From Clostridiales bacterium (GTDB lineage Bacteria > Bacillota > Clostridia > Saccharofermentanales > Saccharofermentanaceae): a stretch of 64,000 nt of DNA. Shown one piece after another: positions 35,701 through 43,871 of this stretch. Each line of letters opens with the position of its first letter. The first letter of the stretch is position 1. The position numbers and the translations under genes were made by a program. The notes under the pieces were generated by a model. The model searched no databases. It was not told where the DNA came from and saw nothing but the letters and a program-made list of their open reading frames with translations. The stretch lies in contig JAFZPX010000017.1 in NCBI GenBank assembly GCA_017552455.1, forward strand, positions 1-64,000, in the 5' to 3' direction.

Positions 35701-37908
35701 AATGCGATTGATCAGTGTTATACTACCGCTTCAGTGCGAGGAGACTCATATGTAGGCGGATTTGCCGGATATATCCATACTCCTAATAAGAAAGGTGCAT
35801 TGCATCAGACATATTCTACAGGCTTGGTGACGATAATAGGCACAGGGAATAATACAGGTGCTTATGCCGGATTTATAGATTTTAATAACAATTGGAATTC
35901 TATTAGATGGGATCGCAACAATGGTATGTTTAATTATGCGCTTACCGGAGTTAACAGCAATATGATGCCACGCGTAGGCAATATTGATGAGAGTGAGTTA
36001 GATTCACATGATGACGGACGTTACATTGCGTGGGCTATACCGAGTGCAACCAGATATGACACGGGGTCAAAGTCGTGGACGGACGAATATGGCAACACAC
36101 ACATATACTACTATATCAGAAATAGAAATACTATTTATACGGTTCATCCGCTCGATCCTACTTTAACTCAGAATGGATGGTTCCCATTCAGAACATTTAT
36201 GGGTAATGATCATTATGGAGATTGGCCGGTAATTGACACAGATCACCCCAACCTTTCTACGGCATTAGTCGATCTGATGGTAGATGGTAATATGTGGAAT
36301 GCTTATGATGAACCGATATCTGTAGAATATTCAGGCAGTAATGTTACTATTCCTAATCTTCAGGTGCTTGTTAACGGAGTTCCGTTGGATTCGGATGATT
36401 ACATCCTGAATTACAGTAATAATCTTCATGTAGGAACAGCTGTTCTTAACATTGTCGGTCGTAACAACTATACAGGTGTTTATGGACCGAGACAGATTAC
36501 GATCATTCCTCGTGACATTCATAACCATGAGGATGAGTTTACTGTTACATTAGATGTTCCGGATGGCGGAGTACCTTATACAGGCAGTCCGATTACACCT
36601 GAGGTAACGGTTGAATATGCGGGTAACCAATTAAGACGTGGTGAGGATTATGTATTGAGATATAGCAATAACACTAATGTTTCTGATGGTAACAGCAGTA
36701 ATCCTCCAACGGTTACGATAGTCGGACATGGTGATTATACAGGTGAAATAGTAAGGACATTCACAATTGCGGCTCCTGACTTATCCGGTGCAACGATTAC
36801 TGTCAATGGTGTGTATACGTATGATGGAACATCCCAAGAGCCGACCGTCTCTGATATGACAGTAGTTTACAATGGAATCACTCTCGAACCCAATACTGAT
36901 TATGAAGTAACTGGATATGAGGATAATACTAATGCGGGAACAGCGAGAGTATTCATTTCCGGTCTTAATAATTATTTCGGCAGCACTGCAACAGGAGAGT
37001 TTGCTATAAGCCCTGCAGATATATCTTCCGATGAGTTTACGGCAAGTCTTGTAAATGATGTTGATGCAGGTCTGTATTATGATCAGGGTGTACCGGAAAG
37101 AGGAAGTGCATATGAACCTGCTGTAACAGTAACCAGAGGGACGACCGATCTTGATGCAACAAGTGACTATACTGTTGTTTATGATGCTAACACTGCTCAC
37201 GGAACCGCTACTGTTACTATTACCGGAACCGGTAACTATACAGGAGTAAGAGTACTGACATTCAGAATACTTGAACTCTTTACTGTTACATTCAACAGTA
37301 ATGAAGGTTCAGCAGTTGATGATCAGTCTGTTGTCGATGGCGGATATGCAGCAGAGCCTACTCCTGCTCCTACAAGAAACGGGTATACATTATTGTTCTG
37401 GTATGAGCATCTTGATGAGTCGGGTAATCCGGTTGCCTTCGATTTTGCAAATACGGCAATTACAGGCAATACTACGCTCTATGCAGAGTGGGGAGGAACC
37501 ATTACATTTGTAACTAATGGCGGTACATCTATCGACCCTCAGGCGTATAGACTGGGAGAGATTGTAACGGTAGAGCCCACAAGAGATGAGTATGTGTTTG
37601 ACGGATGGTTTACTGATGAGGGTCTGACGACACCGTTTACTTCTGTTGATGGTGATACTACTCTTTATGCTCGTTGGGTTCATACAGTCACGTTAGTTTA
37701 TGGAGAAGACACCGGGATAGAAGATGTAGTGCAGCGTGTAGCTCATGAGGGGTATGCAACAGTTCCTTCGTCCATTCCGACATGGGAGGGTCACACATTC
37801 TCCGGTTGGTATGATTCAGCTGCAGGTGGAACTGTATTCGATTTCACGAATCAGCGGATAATGTCCAACTGTGTCATATATGCTCATTGGGATGAACAAA
37901 CCCCATAA
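29725..37908 (+). CDS. Giant prepilin-type adhesin with GLUG-like, Ig-like and InlB-type repeats
   Basis: A 2,727-aa protein from ATG 29725 (GGAGGGGAC directly upstream). Residues 1-45 are a class III prepilin signal: basic leader ending RRARRG, cleavage after Gly19, then FTLVELIVVLTILAILAAIG with Glu24 at +5. Residues about 45-690 form a large unassigned head. Roughly 690-2050 contain about 33 copies of a Gly-Gly-(Ala/Val/Ile)-x-Gly motif (GGAVGYM, GGAIGYEL, GGAVGLVN) spaced about 40 residues, resembling the GLUG motif and suggesting a beta-solenoid. Four Ig/MBG-like repeats of about 80 residues (2195-2515, ending ..NYTG...F.I) and three InlB B-repeats (2515-2727, ending TLYAEW, TLYARW, VIYAHW) follow. 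There is no LPxTG. It probably extends from a type IV pilus as an adhesin. Its own promoter and a terminator flank it. Confidence 0.9.
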   Translation: MRVTKKTSSIATARRARRGFTLVELIVVLTILAILAAIGVASAVRYIDRSRFEENSQSAVTVYQAAQTAISQKIENGTISSWVEGLNGFSPAEISYLNNQAQDNLSVHHTVALTYNPNNPNKAVEGTEDKKLHDLLTSCFYDQTIFSGTISVVFDVSATYGNGTIYYSANVISAFYSKQNNATTGWQADFCNHSGHEGYIDEEPWKSLPCTDYNCRRDTTRVGYFNGLESSIVGSVVLPQADSDLVADVTLRNSETLDINWVVFSSHSSTDEFDLNFYDNIGSGTDPLITITVDEKTINDAALTQTSTVYERVTMTSEGVAYDMNITRTSRQGVASFEVTQSDGTTVTYEFPVTKTTVTGDARASVTEYANPMTGYTVYTLSLDCMMTRNDYQVNADAMYDSSRLFANPTNIYAELVADGKDPIVATRAIDDPVHFTGVERVYFRDGGHTAYCYNLNDGQKAGLDTDDRCVVNTLFGDLQYGDDLNGIRGSFAGAVSNNQTVTAIITSYRHLSNIRRITDNNNKHHFNYLIARDLNWYIPGTATTMPVSEVKVFASSTNSNRGLLGYTGYYYHSPVENGSIRIVSFPAIQELKGNAVLSAAVRTDTGTGLYSINNVQMRLASFWTGTDQGYGLICKNLGKITNIVTNSLNLVMVNVTDGSANDYGSICPNSVQLTETSVNRPKSGDGRNKDFDDKPIGGLVGLNQGTVGIDNDAVIIMNNPIVMGGRYWSIMKFMKGIGGVIGKNEGNNGLLNGTIEVNGSFAIVGHTYVGGIIGHSKTNTVNARFIVNGANPADVPASNIGVLPRESNYTSGSMSCSVVSWNTSAGAIGYLENAALTYNISNKFASVSNSDADTGSFSFINQDNFDYIIDVTLPTNSLLISFGNGSSYDVNESRRLGNGGAVGYMRDCNVNNVAAGEYVSIRVHNYGKILIATTNLDTGHPNVTLISSGGAVGRDENSRVDTVFVNVINEPGSQIGNVSSHNILSSCGGAYGYIEGSEHDGRTYAVSVINRGTYIRAEGGAEGYGAGGAVGGIGSDFDGCYYINVNNALGIGTAPRITDIGDHGADVYDGAGGAIGSMYRANSSIMASSVIYAENHGSVTGDYHVGGAIGNASSNLGKIYSNNVNATISGNDFIGGAIGYELASQSGTVQSILANTTVSGADFIGGAAGSLQEYNAGSVTTVVNGSSSVIGTGSFVGGVCGETLRTVADATYTSVTLKRGSNSTSVPSLTVTGGGSSIAVGGAVGMLRAQNCANYCNVTMPSTEGIIFNIDGGECVGGAVGEIRSSTAGASHSSAESLAGDIKAYDEYVKVDVVLRSESHIIGTGANVGGAVGLVNSQGAVYRESISVTAASGTASGTGISGSVNVGGAVGLFSNCYPSNSITVDISAVSAPFTISSTASDASVDANLGGAIGIVSCAVDGDSGVGSITVRLGVASITATGSNVGGAIGKNNVSVTSSSAISVTYGGAIRGSDRVGGAIGYNLSSVGSISSSGTGSSSGVIGNECVGGAVGLTENSIAGISVTLSGDNAVVGKRYVGGALGRVGTSTDNPTISSVSVEVNTGKPVSQSQAIGVNEDAFIGGAIGQVLRGTVASISISGSGANVNPYSVNPSAPNRSVPNSMLVSGAGRSIGGIIGQIGDENSNTGAVVNDITVADSIGICVVSTSGSEKIGGWIGSCYGQLTAVSLQSSTYSVKTVKVVYSSGEAVGGFCGIVRPSADSLQERVSINGSVSIVYSGASVTGLARVGGAIGEVSGGAKLSGSITVDLDQDIYGNFTSIGDYQGNTSDISLCFCIEAGGAVGYLDCEGAIYRVIDGKVEVNIKKGSRVFAGGTSLAGSTISSFEIAGVGGAYGRVGSIDNTVGPYVGAENSTVPNDNSRNNNSNQYLIVTCDNANSYIYSARSNVGGSIGHLIRGYLSYSRSTAIVVGGGSGPNGLGTGQGCTGGLIGRADNGHIENCIVGGHTSYGQYMRGEENISGLNYVGGFIGYSDTGINAIDQCYTTASVRGDSYVGGFAGYIHTPNKKGALHQTYSTGLVTIIGTGNNTGAYAGFIDFNNNWNSIRWDRNNGMFNYALTGVNSNMMPRVGNIDESELDSHDDGRYIAWAIPSATRYDTGSKSWTDEYGNTHIYYYIRNRNTIYTVHPLDPTLTQNGWFPFRTFMGNDHYGDWPVIDTDHPNLSTALVDLMVDGNMWNAYDEPISVEYSGSNVTIPNLQVLVNGVPLDSDDYILNYSNNLHVGTAVLNIVGRNNYTGVYGPRQITIIPRDIHNHEDEFTVTLDVPDGGVPYTGSPITPEVTVEYAGNQLRRGEDYVLRYSNNTNVSDGNSSNPPTVTIVGHGDYTGEIVRTFTIAAPDLSGATITVNGVYTYDGTSQEPTVSDMTVVYNGITLEPNTDYEVTGYEDNTNAGTARVFISGLNNYFGSTATGEFAISPADISSDEFTASLVNDVDAGLYYDQGVPERGSAYEPAVTVTRGTTDLDATSDYTVVYDANTAHGTATVTITGTGNYTGVRVLTFRILELFTVTFNSNEGSAVDDQSVVDGGYAAEPTPAPTRNGYTLLFWYEHLDESGNPVAFDFANTAITGNTTLYAEWGGTITFVTNGGTSIDPQAYRLGEIVTVEPTRDEYVFDGWFTDEGLTTPFTSVDGDTTLYARWVHTVTLVYGEDTGIEDVVQRVAHEGYATVPSSIPTWEGHTFSGWYDSAAGGTVFDFTNQRIMSNCVIYAHWDEQTP

Positions 37909-37924
37909 GCGAATAAGCTGTTTG

Positions 37925-37951
37925 ACGGCACTCGAGAGAGTGCCGTTTTTG
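37925..37951 (+). terminator. Rho-independent terminator after the giant prepilin
   Basis: ACGGCACTC-GAGA-GAGTGCCGT is a perfect 9-bp stem followed by TTTTTG, 16 bases after the stop codon. Confidence 0.9.
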
Positions 37952-37988
37952 TGTAACAGTATAGACATCTTCTTAACAATAAATTTAT

Positions 37989-38017
37989 TTGACACTTGTT
38001 TTTAGCGTGCTTATATT
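37989..38017 (+). promoter_or_regulatory. Promoter of the pilus assembly operon
   Basis: TTGACA (37989-37994), a 17-base spacer and TATATT (38012-38017), about 70 bases before the GTG at 38086. It uncouples the assembly genes from the giant prepilin. Confidence 0.75.
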
Positions 38018-38085
38018 TAATTATATAAAGGTAATATGACATAGTTTGGATAACTGTAGTCATATGCCGGCAGGGGGAGAGAACT

Positions 38086-38583
38086 GTGTCGGACGACAGA
38101 TCGTCTCATGAAGTGCATGTTGAAGGCACACAGTTTTACAGGAGAAGCGCGATAGCGGATATTTTCCGCATCGTTCTCATTACTGTCGTTGTGCTTGTTG
38201 CAGTTTCTGTCTTAGCTGCTTGGGCCATAGTTGATGCCGGAGCCAGACAGGCCCATAAAGAGGCCAGAGATATTAGAAAAGCTCTCCGAATTGTCGGAAC
38301 AGAGTACTATGGTGAACTTACGTCGATATATGATCCCTATAGTTCCAATGGTATGGTCGACGGTGCGGCAGAAAAGATTGCCGATATTTCTACAAGGGGC
38401 GGAGAAGTAATACTTTATTCATGGGATGATAGCAGTAATGCGCCTTTACAGTTCGAATATCGCAATGGCCTGTACAGAGTGATCTATACTGACACGGGTG
38501 TTTCAGAAGGATACTCAGCAGGAGTGGAAGGCGAGTTCAATGTTTATTACTCATTTGAGATATTGCATTTTGACGCAGAGTAA
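38086..38583 (+). CDS. Unknown single-pass membrane protein of the pilus operon
   Basis: A 165-aa protein starting at GTG 38086, after CAGGGGGAGAGAACT. A short cytoplasmic part (about 25 residues) is followed by one helix (IFRIVLITVVVLVAVSVLAAW) and an external domain with a helical KEARDIRKALRIVGTEYYG segment and a beta-rich end (GEVILYSWDD, FEYRNGLYRVIY). It lacks the prepilin cleavage site, so it is not a pilin. As first gene of the assembly operon it may be an assembly or regulatory component specific to this pilus type. No family is recognised. Confidence 0.65.
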   Translation: MSDDRSSHEVHVEGTQFYRRSAIADIFRIVLITVVVLVAVSVLAAWAIVDAGARQAHKEARDIRKALRIVGTEYYGELTSIYDPYSSNGMVDGAAEKIADISTRGGEVILYSWDDSSNAPLQFEYRNGLYRVIYTDTGVSEGYSAGVEGEFNVYYSFEILHFDAE

Positions 38584-38611
38584 GAAGAGAGGAAAAGGAA
38601 GGACTTGACGG

Positions 38612-39808
38612 ATGCCGGAATATAAATATCAGGCACAAGACAGTAAGGGCAAGATAATTAAAGGTAAAGCCGACGCTGCTGACGAGACAGATCTTCAGAG
38701 ACGTTTTCATGATTCAGGGCTGCTGCTTCTTGATGCTAAGCCTGTCACTAAGCAAATTGCACTTAAGTCTCTTAAGAAGCCTAAGCTGGCAGATTTCTGC
38801 CGTCAGCTGGGAACTCTTACCAAGGCCGGTGTCACATTGGTTAAGGCGCTTGAGATCGTCGCCAATGACGAGTCCATTACACCCTATGAGCGACAGTTGT
38901 ATATTAGGCTGCGTGACCGCGTAGTACAGGGCGTAGCGCTCTCTAATGTTATGGAAGAACTGGAACCTGCGTTTCCTCCGCTTCTTATCTACATGATACG
39001 CGCGGCAGAAACATCCGGTACACTCGATACGACATGCCTGAGACTCGCAGATCAGTATACAAGCGAAGCTAAGATGGAGCAGACCGCCAAGAACTCTCTT
39101 ACGTATCCTAAGATACTAAGTGTGTTGATCGTAGCTGTTGTTGCCATTCTCTTCGGATATGTATTACCCCAGTTCGAGGATATGTTCTCGACAATGGGAA
39201 CACTGCCTCTTGCGACACGAATTCTCATGGCGATATCTAATTTCGTCAAGACCAAGTGGTATGTATTAATAGTTGCAGTTGTTCTTATAGTTATCTTCGG
39301 CAAAATAGTAAAGAAGATTCCGATCGTCGCTTATACAATAGATATGATCAAATGTAAGGGCAAATGGGGCAAGCTGTTTAAGGTAATCTATTCCGCGCGA
39401 TTCGCCCGTACAATGAGTTCTCTGTATTCTTCCGGTATTCCGATCTACAGTTGTATTCAGATATCTAAGGGTACTATCGGTAACAAATACATTGAGAAGC
39501 AGTTCGAGGAGGTCGAGAGACAGGTCCTCGGAGGTTCCCCGATGTCTGCATCTCTGCAGAACGTTGACGGATTCGTCAGTAAACTACCGGCTACCATAAA
39601 GGTCGGTGAGGAGACAGGTATGTTAGGTCCTATGCTAGAGTCTGTCGCCAATGATCTTGATTTCTATTCCGAACAGGCGCTTGTACGCCTTACTTCGTAT
39701 ATTGAGCCCGTTATGATAGTCGTTATGGCAACCATAGTAGGTTTCATAATGATCGCTATCATACAGCCGATCTATCAGTCTTATTCGACGATCGGTGCCG
39801 GTTCGTAA
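38612..39808 (+). CDS. pilC: Type IV pilus inner-membrane platform protein PilC (T2SF family)
   Basis: A 398-aa platform protein with two T2SF domains. The first has FCRQLGTLTKAGVTLVKALE and ends in a helix pair at about 170-190. The second starts ARFARTMSSLYSSGIPIYSC and ends in a C-terminal helix (VVMATIVGFIMIAIIQPIY). The N-terminal YKAQDSKG-type motif reads EYKYQAQDSKGK. PilC/GspF links the cytoplasmic ATPase to pilin extraction. GGAAGGACTTGACGG precedes the ATG. Length matches the family. Confidence 0.94.
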   Translation: MPEYKYQAQDSKGKIIKGKADAADETDLQRRFHDSGLLLLDAKPVTKQIALKSLKKPKLADFCRQLGTLTKAGVTLVKALEIVANDESITPYERQLYIRLRDRVVQGVALSNVMEELEPAFPPLLIYMIRAAETSGTLDTTCLRLADQYTSEAKMEQTAKNSLTYPKILSVLIVAVVAILFGYVLPQFEDMFSTMGTLPLATRILMAISNFVKTKWYVLIVAVVLIVIFGKIVKKIPIVAYTIDMIKCKGKWGKLFKVIYSARFARTMSSLYSSGIPIYSCIQISKGTIGNKYIEKQFEEVERQVLGGSPMSASLQNVDGFVSKLPATIKVGEETGMLGPMLESVANDLDFYSEQALVRLTSYIEPVMIVVMATIVGFIMIAIIQPIYQSYSTIGAGS

Positions 39809-39827
39809 AGAAAGGAAGAGTATGTAA

Positions 39828-41318
39828 ATGGCTGTAGTAGTATTTCTGTCAAATACCAATATTCAGGTAGCGACCGGATCGCCGACGCCGGGCGGTGTTA
39901 AGGCTACCAAATTGTTCTCTGCGCCGCTTCCGGAGGGAGCAGTTCTTAACGGTGTAGTTATGGACAAGGATATGCTCACACAGACGATAAAGACAGTGTG
40001 GCAGACGAACAAGCTTCCGAAGGCTGAGGTAACGCTCATCATTAACAGTCCTCAGCTTCGTGCTAACAGAACTGATGCTCCTATCCTGTCAGATAAGAAG
40101 ACAACAGCGTTTATAAAGAGGGAGACGGCGGATTCCGAATATGGAAGATTCACGAAGCCTGTTACCGGCTGGTATCTGATAGGCAAGGACAGTAAGGCCA
40201 AGACACAGCAGATCATATATGAGACGGCTGAGTCTGATTTCGTAACGGGATATGTCGATATCTTCGACAAGGCGGGACTTAAGCTTAAGTCCATCCATAA
40301 CGGCGTGCATATCGCGACTGAATTCCTGACCAAGGCTTCTGCGGGCAAGACGGTCATCTACATGATCCTCGACGGTAATTCACTGGTCACGATCTTCTTT
40401 GCCGAGGGTAAGTTCTACTACGACTCGACATCGCGAGTATTCGCTCAGCCCGGAACGCCAGAGTTCGCTCGAGAGATCTATTCGTCCATATCGTCCATCA
40501 GACAGTTCATGTCAGCTCAGCATATTGAAGCAACGGTCAAGGATGTCCTGTTTGCGGGTTTGACCCAGCCGCAGGTTACATCACTGTCGAATGACATACT
40601 TAACATAGACAGTCAGATCGACATATCCGTCATTACTGCTCCTGCAGGAACATCTATTTCTGAAGGAATGGCTGCGTTCCCGTTCTATGTTTATCCGATT
40701 GCAGGTCTTCGTAAGATTGACGAGAGACTGTCGGTTCTTAAGGCTTCCAAGCAGAGTGTTGCTAAGGAAGGAGATAAGGGCAGTCTTGTTAAGCTCATAA
40801 TTCCTTTTGTTGGTTTTTTTATTCTGGCGGGAATAATCCTAGCTGCAGTTACGGCGATCAGAGCCTCAAAGAAGGCTGAACTTAAAGAGCTTAACGACTA
40901 TATTCAGGACCCTGATGTTATTGTTCAGGTAGCAGAGTACGATGCGATGTATGAGAACATGGGAGAGATGGGAACGATACAAGGCGGGGCAGATCTGCTT
41001 CATCAGGATATCGAATCATATCCGATACCGGACTCTTCTATCAATCAGAGAATTATCGAAGCTGCTATTCCTCACGACGTTGATATAGAGATCAATTCGT
41101 ATGATGCGTCAACCGGAGTATTCAGTGTTACGGCATCTTCGCCGGTAGTAGATGACATAAACATGTTTATAGCTGATCTCATGTCCATGGATATATTCGA
41201 GAATGTCGATTACACAGGCTATGCCATCACAGCCGATGGTGAGACGTGGAAGATCAATGTAGTATGTACCCTCGCCGGAAGAGAGCTTCCTTCCGATGCA
41301 GAAGGGGAGGTGAACTGA
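39828..41318 (+). CDS. PilM-PilN fusion-like pilus assembly protein
   Basis: A 496-aa protein. Residues 1-310 have the PilM pattern: an actin-like fold starting AVVVFLSNTNIQVATG, with phosphate-loop-like turns and a central TVIYMILDGNSLVTIFF strand pair. One membrane helix lies at about 325-345 (IIPFVGFFILAGIILAAV), and an external ferredoxin-like domain follows, as in PilN. In most species PilM and PilN are separate and join through the PilN cytoplasmic tail; here both appear in one chain. It is followed at one base by PilO and sits between PilC and PilB. The assignment rests on layout and gene order more than on motifs. Confidence 0.75.
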   Translation: MAVVVFLSNTNIQVATGSPTPGGVKATKLFSAPLPEGAVLNGVVMDKDMLTQTIKTVWQTNKLPKAEVTLIINSPQLRANRTDAPILSDKKTTAFIKRETADSEYGRFTKPVTGWYLIGKDSKAKTQQIIYETAESDFVTGYVDIFDKAGLKLKSIHNGVHIATEFLTKASAGKTVIYMILDGNSLVTIFFAEGKFYYDSTSRVFAQPGTPEFAREIYSSISSIRQFMSAQHIEATVKDVLFAGLTQPQVTSLSNDILNIDSQIDISVITAPAGTSISEGMAAFPFYVYPIAGLRKIDERLSVLKASKQSVAKEGDKGSLVKLIIPFVGFFILAGIILAAVTAIRASKKAELKELNDYIQDPDVIVQVAEYDAMYENMGEMGTIQGGADLLHQDIESYPIPDSSINQRIIEAAIPHDVDIEINSYDASTGVFSVTASSPVVDDINMFIADLMSMDIFENVDYTGYAITADGETWKINVVCTLAGRELPSDAEGEVN

Positions 41319-41319
41319 T

Positions 41320-42183
41320 ATGGCGAAGTTTGAAACTAACCTCAATAAAAAAGACAAGATGACGATAGCGATTGTGCTGTTTGTCGGTGCGTTGTTTGCC
41401 TTTTCATGGTATTTGATAAAGCCTGCTATAACAGATATCAGATCTTTATCGGATGATATTGAGCAGGCGGAGATACTTAAGACTCAGTACAGGAACAAGA
41501 TAATTAACTTAACTAGTGCAGAATCTGCATTTGATCGAGTCGTAACAGACTTGTCAGATTCTACAACAGGTTTTTATGAGATCATGCCAAGTTCGACTAT
41601 CGACCGAATGGCGACAAATTATGTATTAAGCTTCGGGTTGTTTCCTGAGTCATTGGAGATTACTATGCCGACTGGTCCGATTGAGGAAACACCGTATGTC
41701 TATTCGGAAGCATATGAAGTACAGATTAATTCGGTTGTAGATTCATTGCCCACACCTACTCCTATTACGACGACAGGACTGGGGTTGACGGCATCAGGGT
41801 CTGTCAGTTCAAGTTCCGGTACTACACCTTCTGTTGAGGTTGAAAGCTTGTTTGTTCCATATAATCAAGCTAGGGCAAATGCAGTTTCAACTTCTTATTC
41901 GGGTGTACAGGGTGCAGATCTTACACTTATCATGACTGGTTCACCGGAGGCCTGTCAGGCTCTTATCGATGATCTGTGTACTAAACCTGCTATTAGGATA
42001 ACCGGATTTGAGTGGATGACTATTGATCCGGTTGAGCATTATGATGAGGAGACGGGTGAAGTCGAATATATTGATCCTGATTATACAAGACTTCGTGTGA
42101 GTCTTCGACTATATATGGCAGATGTGGCTGACTACGAGGCGATGGTCTCCGATGCGGTAGAGGCTGCAGGAGCGGAGGGATAA
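41320..42183 (+). CDS. pilO: PilO-like pilus assembly protein
   Basis: A 287-aa bitopic protein. A short cytoplasmic start is followed by a helix at about 15-35 (MTIAIVLFVGALFAFSWYL), a coiled coil (SDDIEQAEILKTQYRNKI) and an external domain interrupted by a Thr/Ser/Pro-rich linker at about 145-175. It ends in a ferredoxin-like fold with ADLTLIMTGSPEACQALI, the usual end of PilO. It would form the alignment subcomplex with the PilN part of the preceding protein. GGGGAGGTGAACTGAT precedes the ATG. Confidence 0.8.
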   Translation: MAKFETNLNKKDKMTIAIVLFVGALFAFSWYLIKPAITDIRSLSDDIEQAEILKTQYRNKIINLTSAESAFDRVVTDLSDSTTGFYEIMPSSTIDRMATNYVLSFGLFPESLEITMPTGPIEETPYVYSEAYEVQINSVVDSLPTPTPITTTGLGLTASGSVSSSSGTTPSVEVESLFVPYNQARANAVSTSYSGVQGADLTLIMTGSPEACQALIDDLCTKPAIRITGFEWMTIDPVEHYDEETGEVEYIDPDYTRLRVSLRLYMADVADYEAMVSDAVEAAGAEG

Positions 42184-42185
42184 TC

Positions 42186-43871
42186 ATGGCAGACAATTCC
42201 AAGATTCGTATAGGCGACTTGATGGTCTCGGCGGGTTATATTACCGAAGACCAGCTTAAAGAAGCTCTCGGAATACAGAAAGAATCAGGCGGTAAGAGAA
42301 TCGGTCAGGTCCTTCTTGACCTGGGATATGTTACCGAGGTTCAGATGTTGTCTGCGCTCGCCGACAGACTTGATATCCAGCTTATTGACATCACCGCATA
42401 TCCGATCGATGTCGAGACTGTTCAGCTTATTCCCAAGCAGCTCGCAGAGCAGTACGTTATGCTCCCCATCGGTCAGGAGAACGGTGAAGTAATCCTTGCA
42501 GTTAACGATCCTCTTAACCTCTATGCCATCGAGGATATAAGACAGACGATCGGTATGCCGGTAAGGACTGTCCTTGCACAGGAAGTACCTCTCAAGGAAG
42601 CTATCAACTACCAGTATGCAGGGATCAAGGCCCGTATGGCTGCCGAGCATGCGAACGCCAATACTGCGGGTATCAATGTTGATGAACTCGTTATCGATAC
42701 GTCTGCAGGTGCCGATGATGCTCCTATCATCAACCTCGTTAACTCACTCCTTGATAAGGCTTTCCAGGATAATGCGTCCGATATCCATATCGAGCCATTC
42801 GAGACTAACGTTATGGTAAGAATGCGTATCGACGGTACGCTCATTGATTACATCACACTGCAGAAGAATGTTCAGGATTCACTTGTCGCCAGAATCAAGA
42901 TCATGGGTGACATGGATATCGCCGAGAGGCGTATCCCTCAGGACGGCCACTTCCGTGTAAGGATCCAGGGGCAGATTGTCAACGTCCGTGTTAACGTCAT
43001 CCCTACGGTATTTGGCGAGAAGGTCGTTATGAGACTTATCATGTCTGCAGTTGCTATCGACAACAACCAGACGTTCGGTATGACTCAGGAGTGTTACGAC
43101 AAGTTCACCAAGATGCTTATGTCGCCTAACGGACTTATCTATATTACGGGTCCTACGGGTTCAGGTAAGTCCACTACGCTTTATAACGCTCTCGGCTCTC
43201 TCTCTCAGAAGCCGATCAATATCAGTACCATCGAGGATCCTGTCGAGAAGAATCTGCCTAGATTAAATCAGGTTCAGGTCCATCCTACTGCAGGTCTTAC
43301 ATTCGAAGTCGGACTTAGAGCTCTCATGCGTCAGGACCCTGACGTAATCATGGTAGGTGAGACGCGTGATGCCGAGACTGCATCGATCTCCATCAGAGCT
43401 GCCGTTACAGGTCACCTGGTACTGTCAACACTTCATACTAATGATGCCGCATCGACGATCGTAAGACTTATCGATATCGGTGCCGAGCCGTACATGCTCT
43501 CGTCCGCTCTTGTAGGTGTAGTAGCCCAGAGACTCATGCGTAAGGTATGTCCTTACTGTGCCAAGCCGGAGCCGCTGTCCCAGAGACAGATAGAATTCCT
43601 GGGACACGATATTCCCGGAGCCAAGAAGGGTGCGGGCTGCGGTCAGTGCCATAACTCGGGTTATCTCGGTCGTACCGCCATTCACGAGGTCCTTGTCGTC
43701 GATAAGGCAATGCGTAAGATGATAGCCGAGAATGCTGAGGCTGAAGAGATGAAGCAGTATGCCATCAAGAACCAGGGCATGAAGACTTTGAGAATGGCTG
43801 CCGAGCTTCTTGTTCAGCAGGGCATCACATCGATGGAAGAGTTAGAGCGTGTCGCCTACAATGACGACTGA
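42186..43871 (+). CDS. pilB: Pilus extension ATPase PilB/GspE
   Basis: A 561-aa hexameric motor. The N-terminal MshEN/GspE-N domain (about 5-150) begins IRIGDLMVSAGYITEDQL. The ATPase part has ASDIHIEPFETNVMVRMRID, Walker A GPTGSGKSTTLYNA (about 321-334), an Asp/His box region, and Walker B DPDVIMVGETRDAETA (about 382-397). A tetracysteine metal site follows in CPYCAKP and CGQCHN. This is the extension type, not the retraction ATPase PilT. GGAGGGATAATC precedes the ATG. Confidence 0.96.
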   Translation: MADNSKIRIGDLMVSAGYITEDQLKEALGIQKESGGKRIGQVLLDLGYVTEVQMLSALADRLDIQLIDITAYPIDVETVQLIPKQLAEQYVMLPIGQENGEVILAVNDPLNLYAIEDIRQTIGMPVRTVLAQEVPLKEAINYQYAGIKARMAAEHANANTAGINVDELVIDTSAGADDAPIINLVNSLLDKAFQDNASDIHIEPFETNVMVRMRIDGTLIDYITLQKNVQDSLVARIKIMGDMDIAERRIPQDGHFRVRIQGQIVNVRVNVIPTVFGEKVVMRLIMSAVAIDNNQTFGMTQECYDKFTKMLMSPNGLIYITGPTGSGKSTTLYNALGSLSQKPINISTIEDPVEKNLPRLNQVQVHPTAGLTFEVGLRALMRQDPDVIMVGETRDAETASISIRAAVTGHLVLSTLHTNDAASTIVRLIDIGAEPYMLSSALVGVVAQRLMRKVCPYCAKPEPLSQRQIEFLGHDIPGAKKGAGCGQCHNSGYLGRTAIHEVLVVDKAMRKMIAENAEAEEMKQYAIKNQGMKTLRMAAELLVQQGITSMEELERVAYNDD

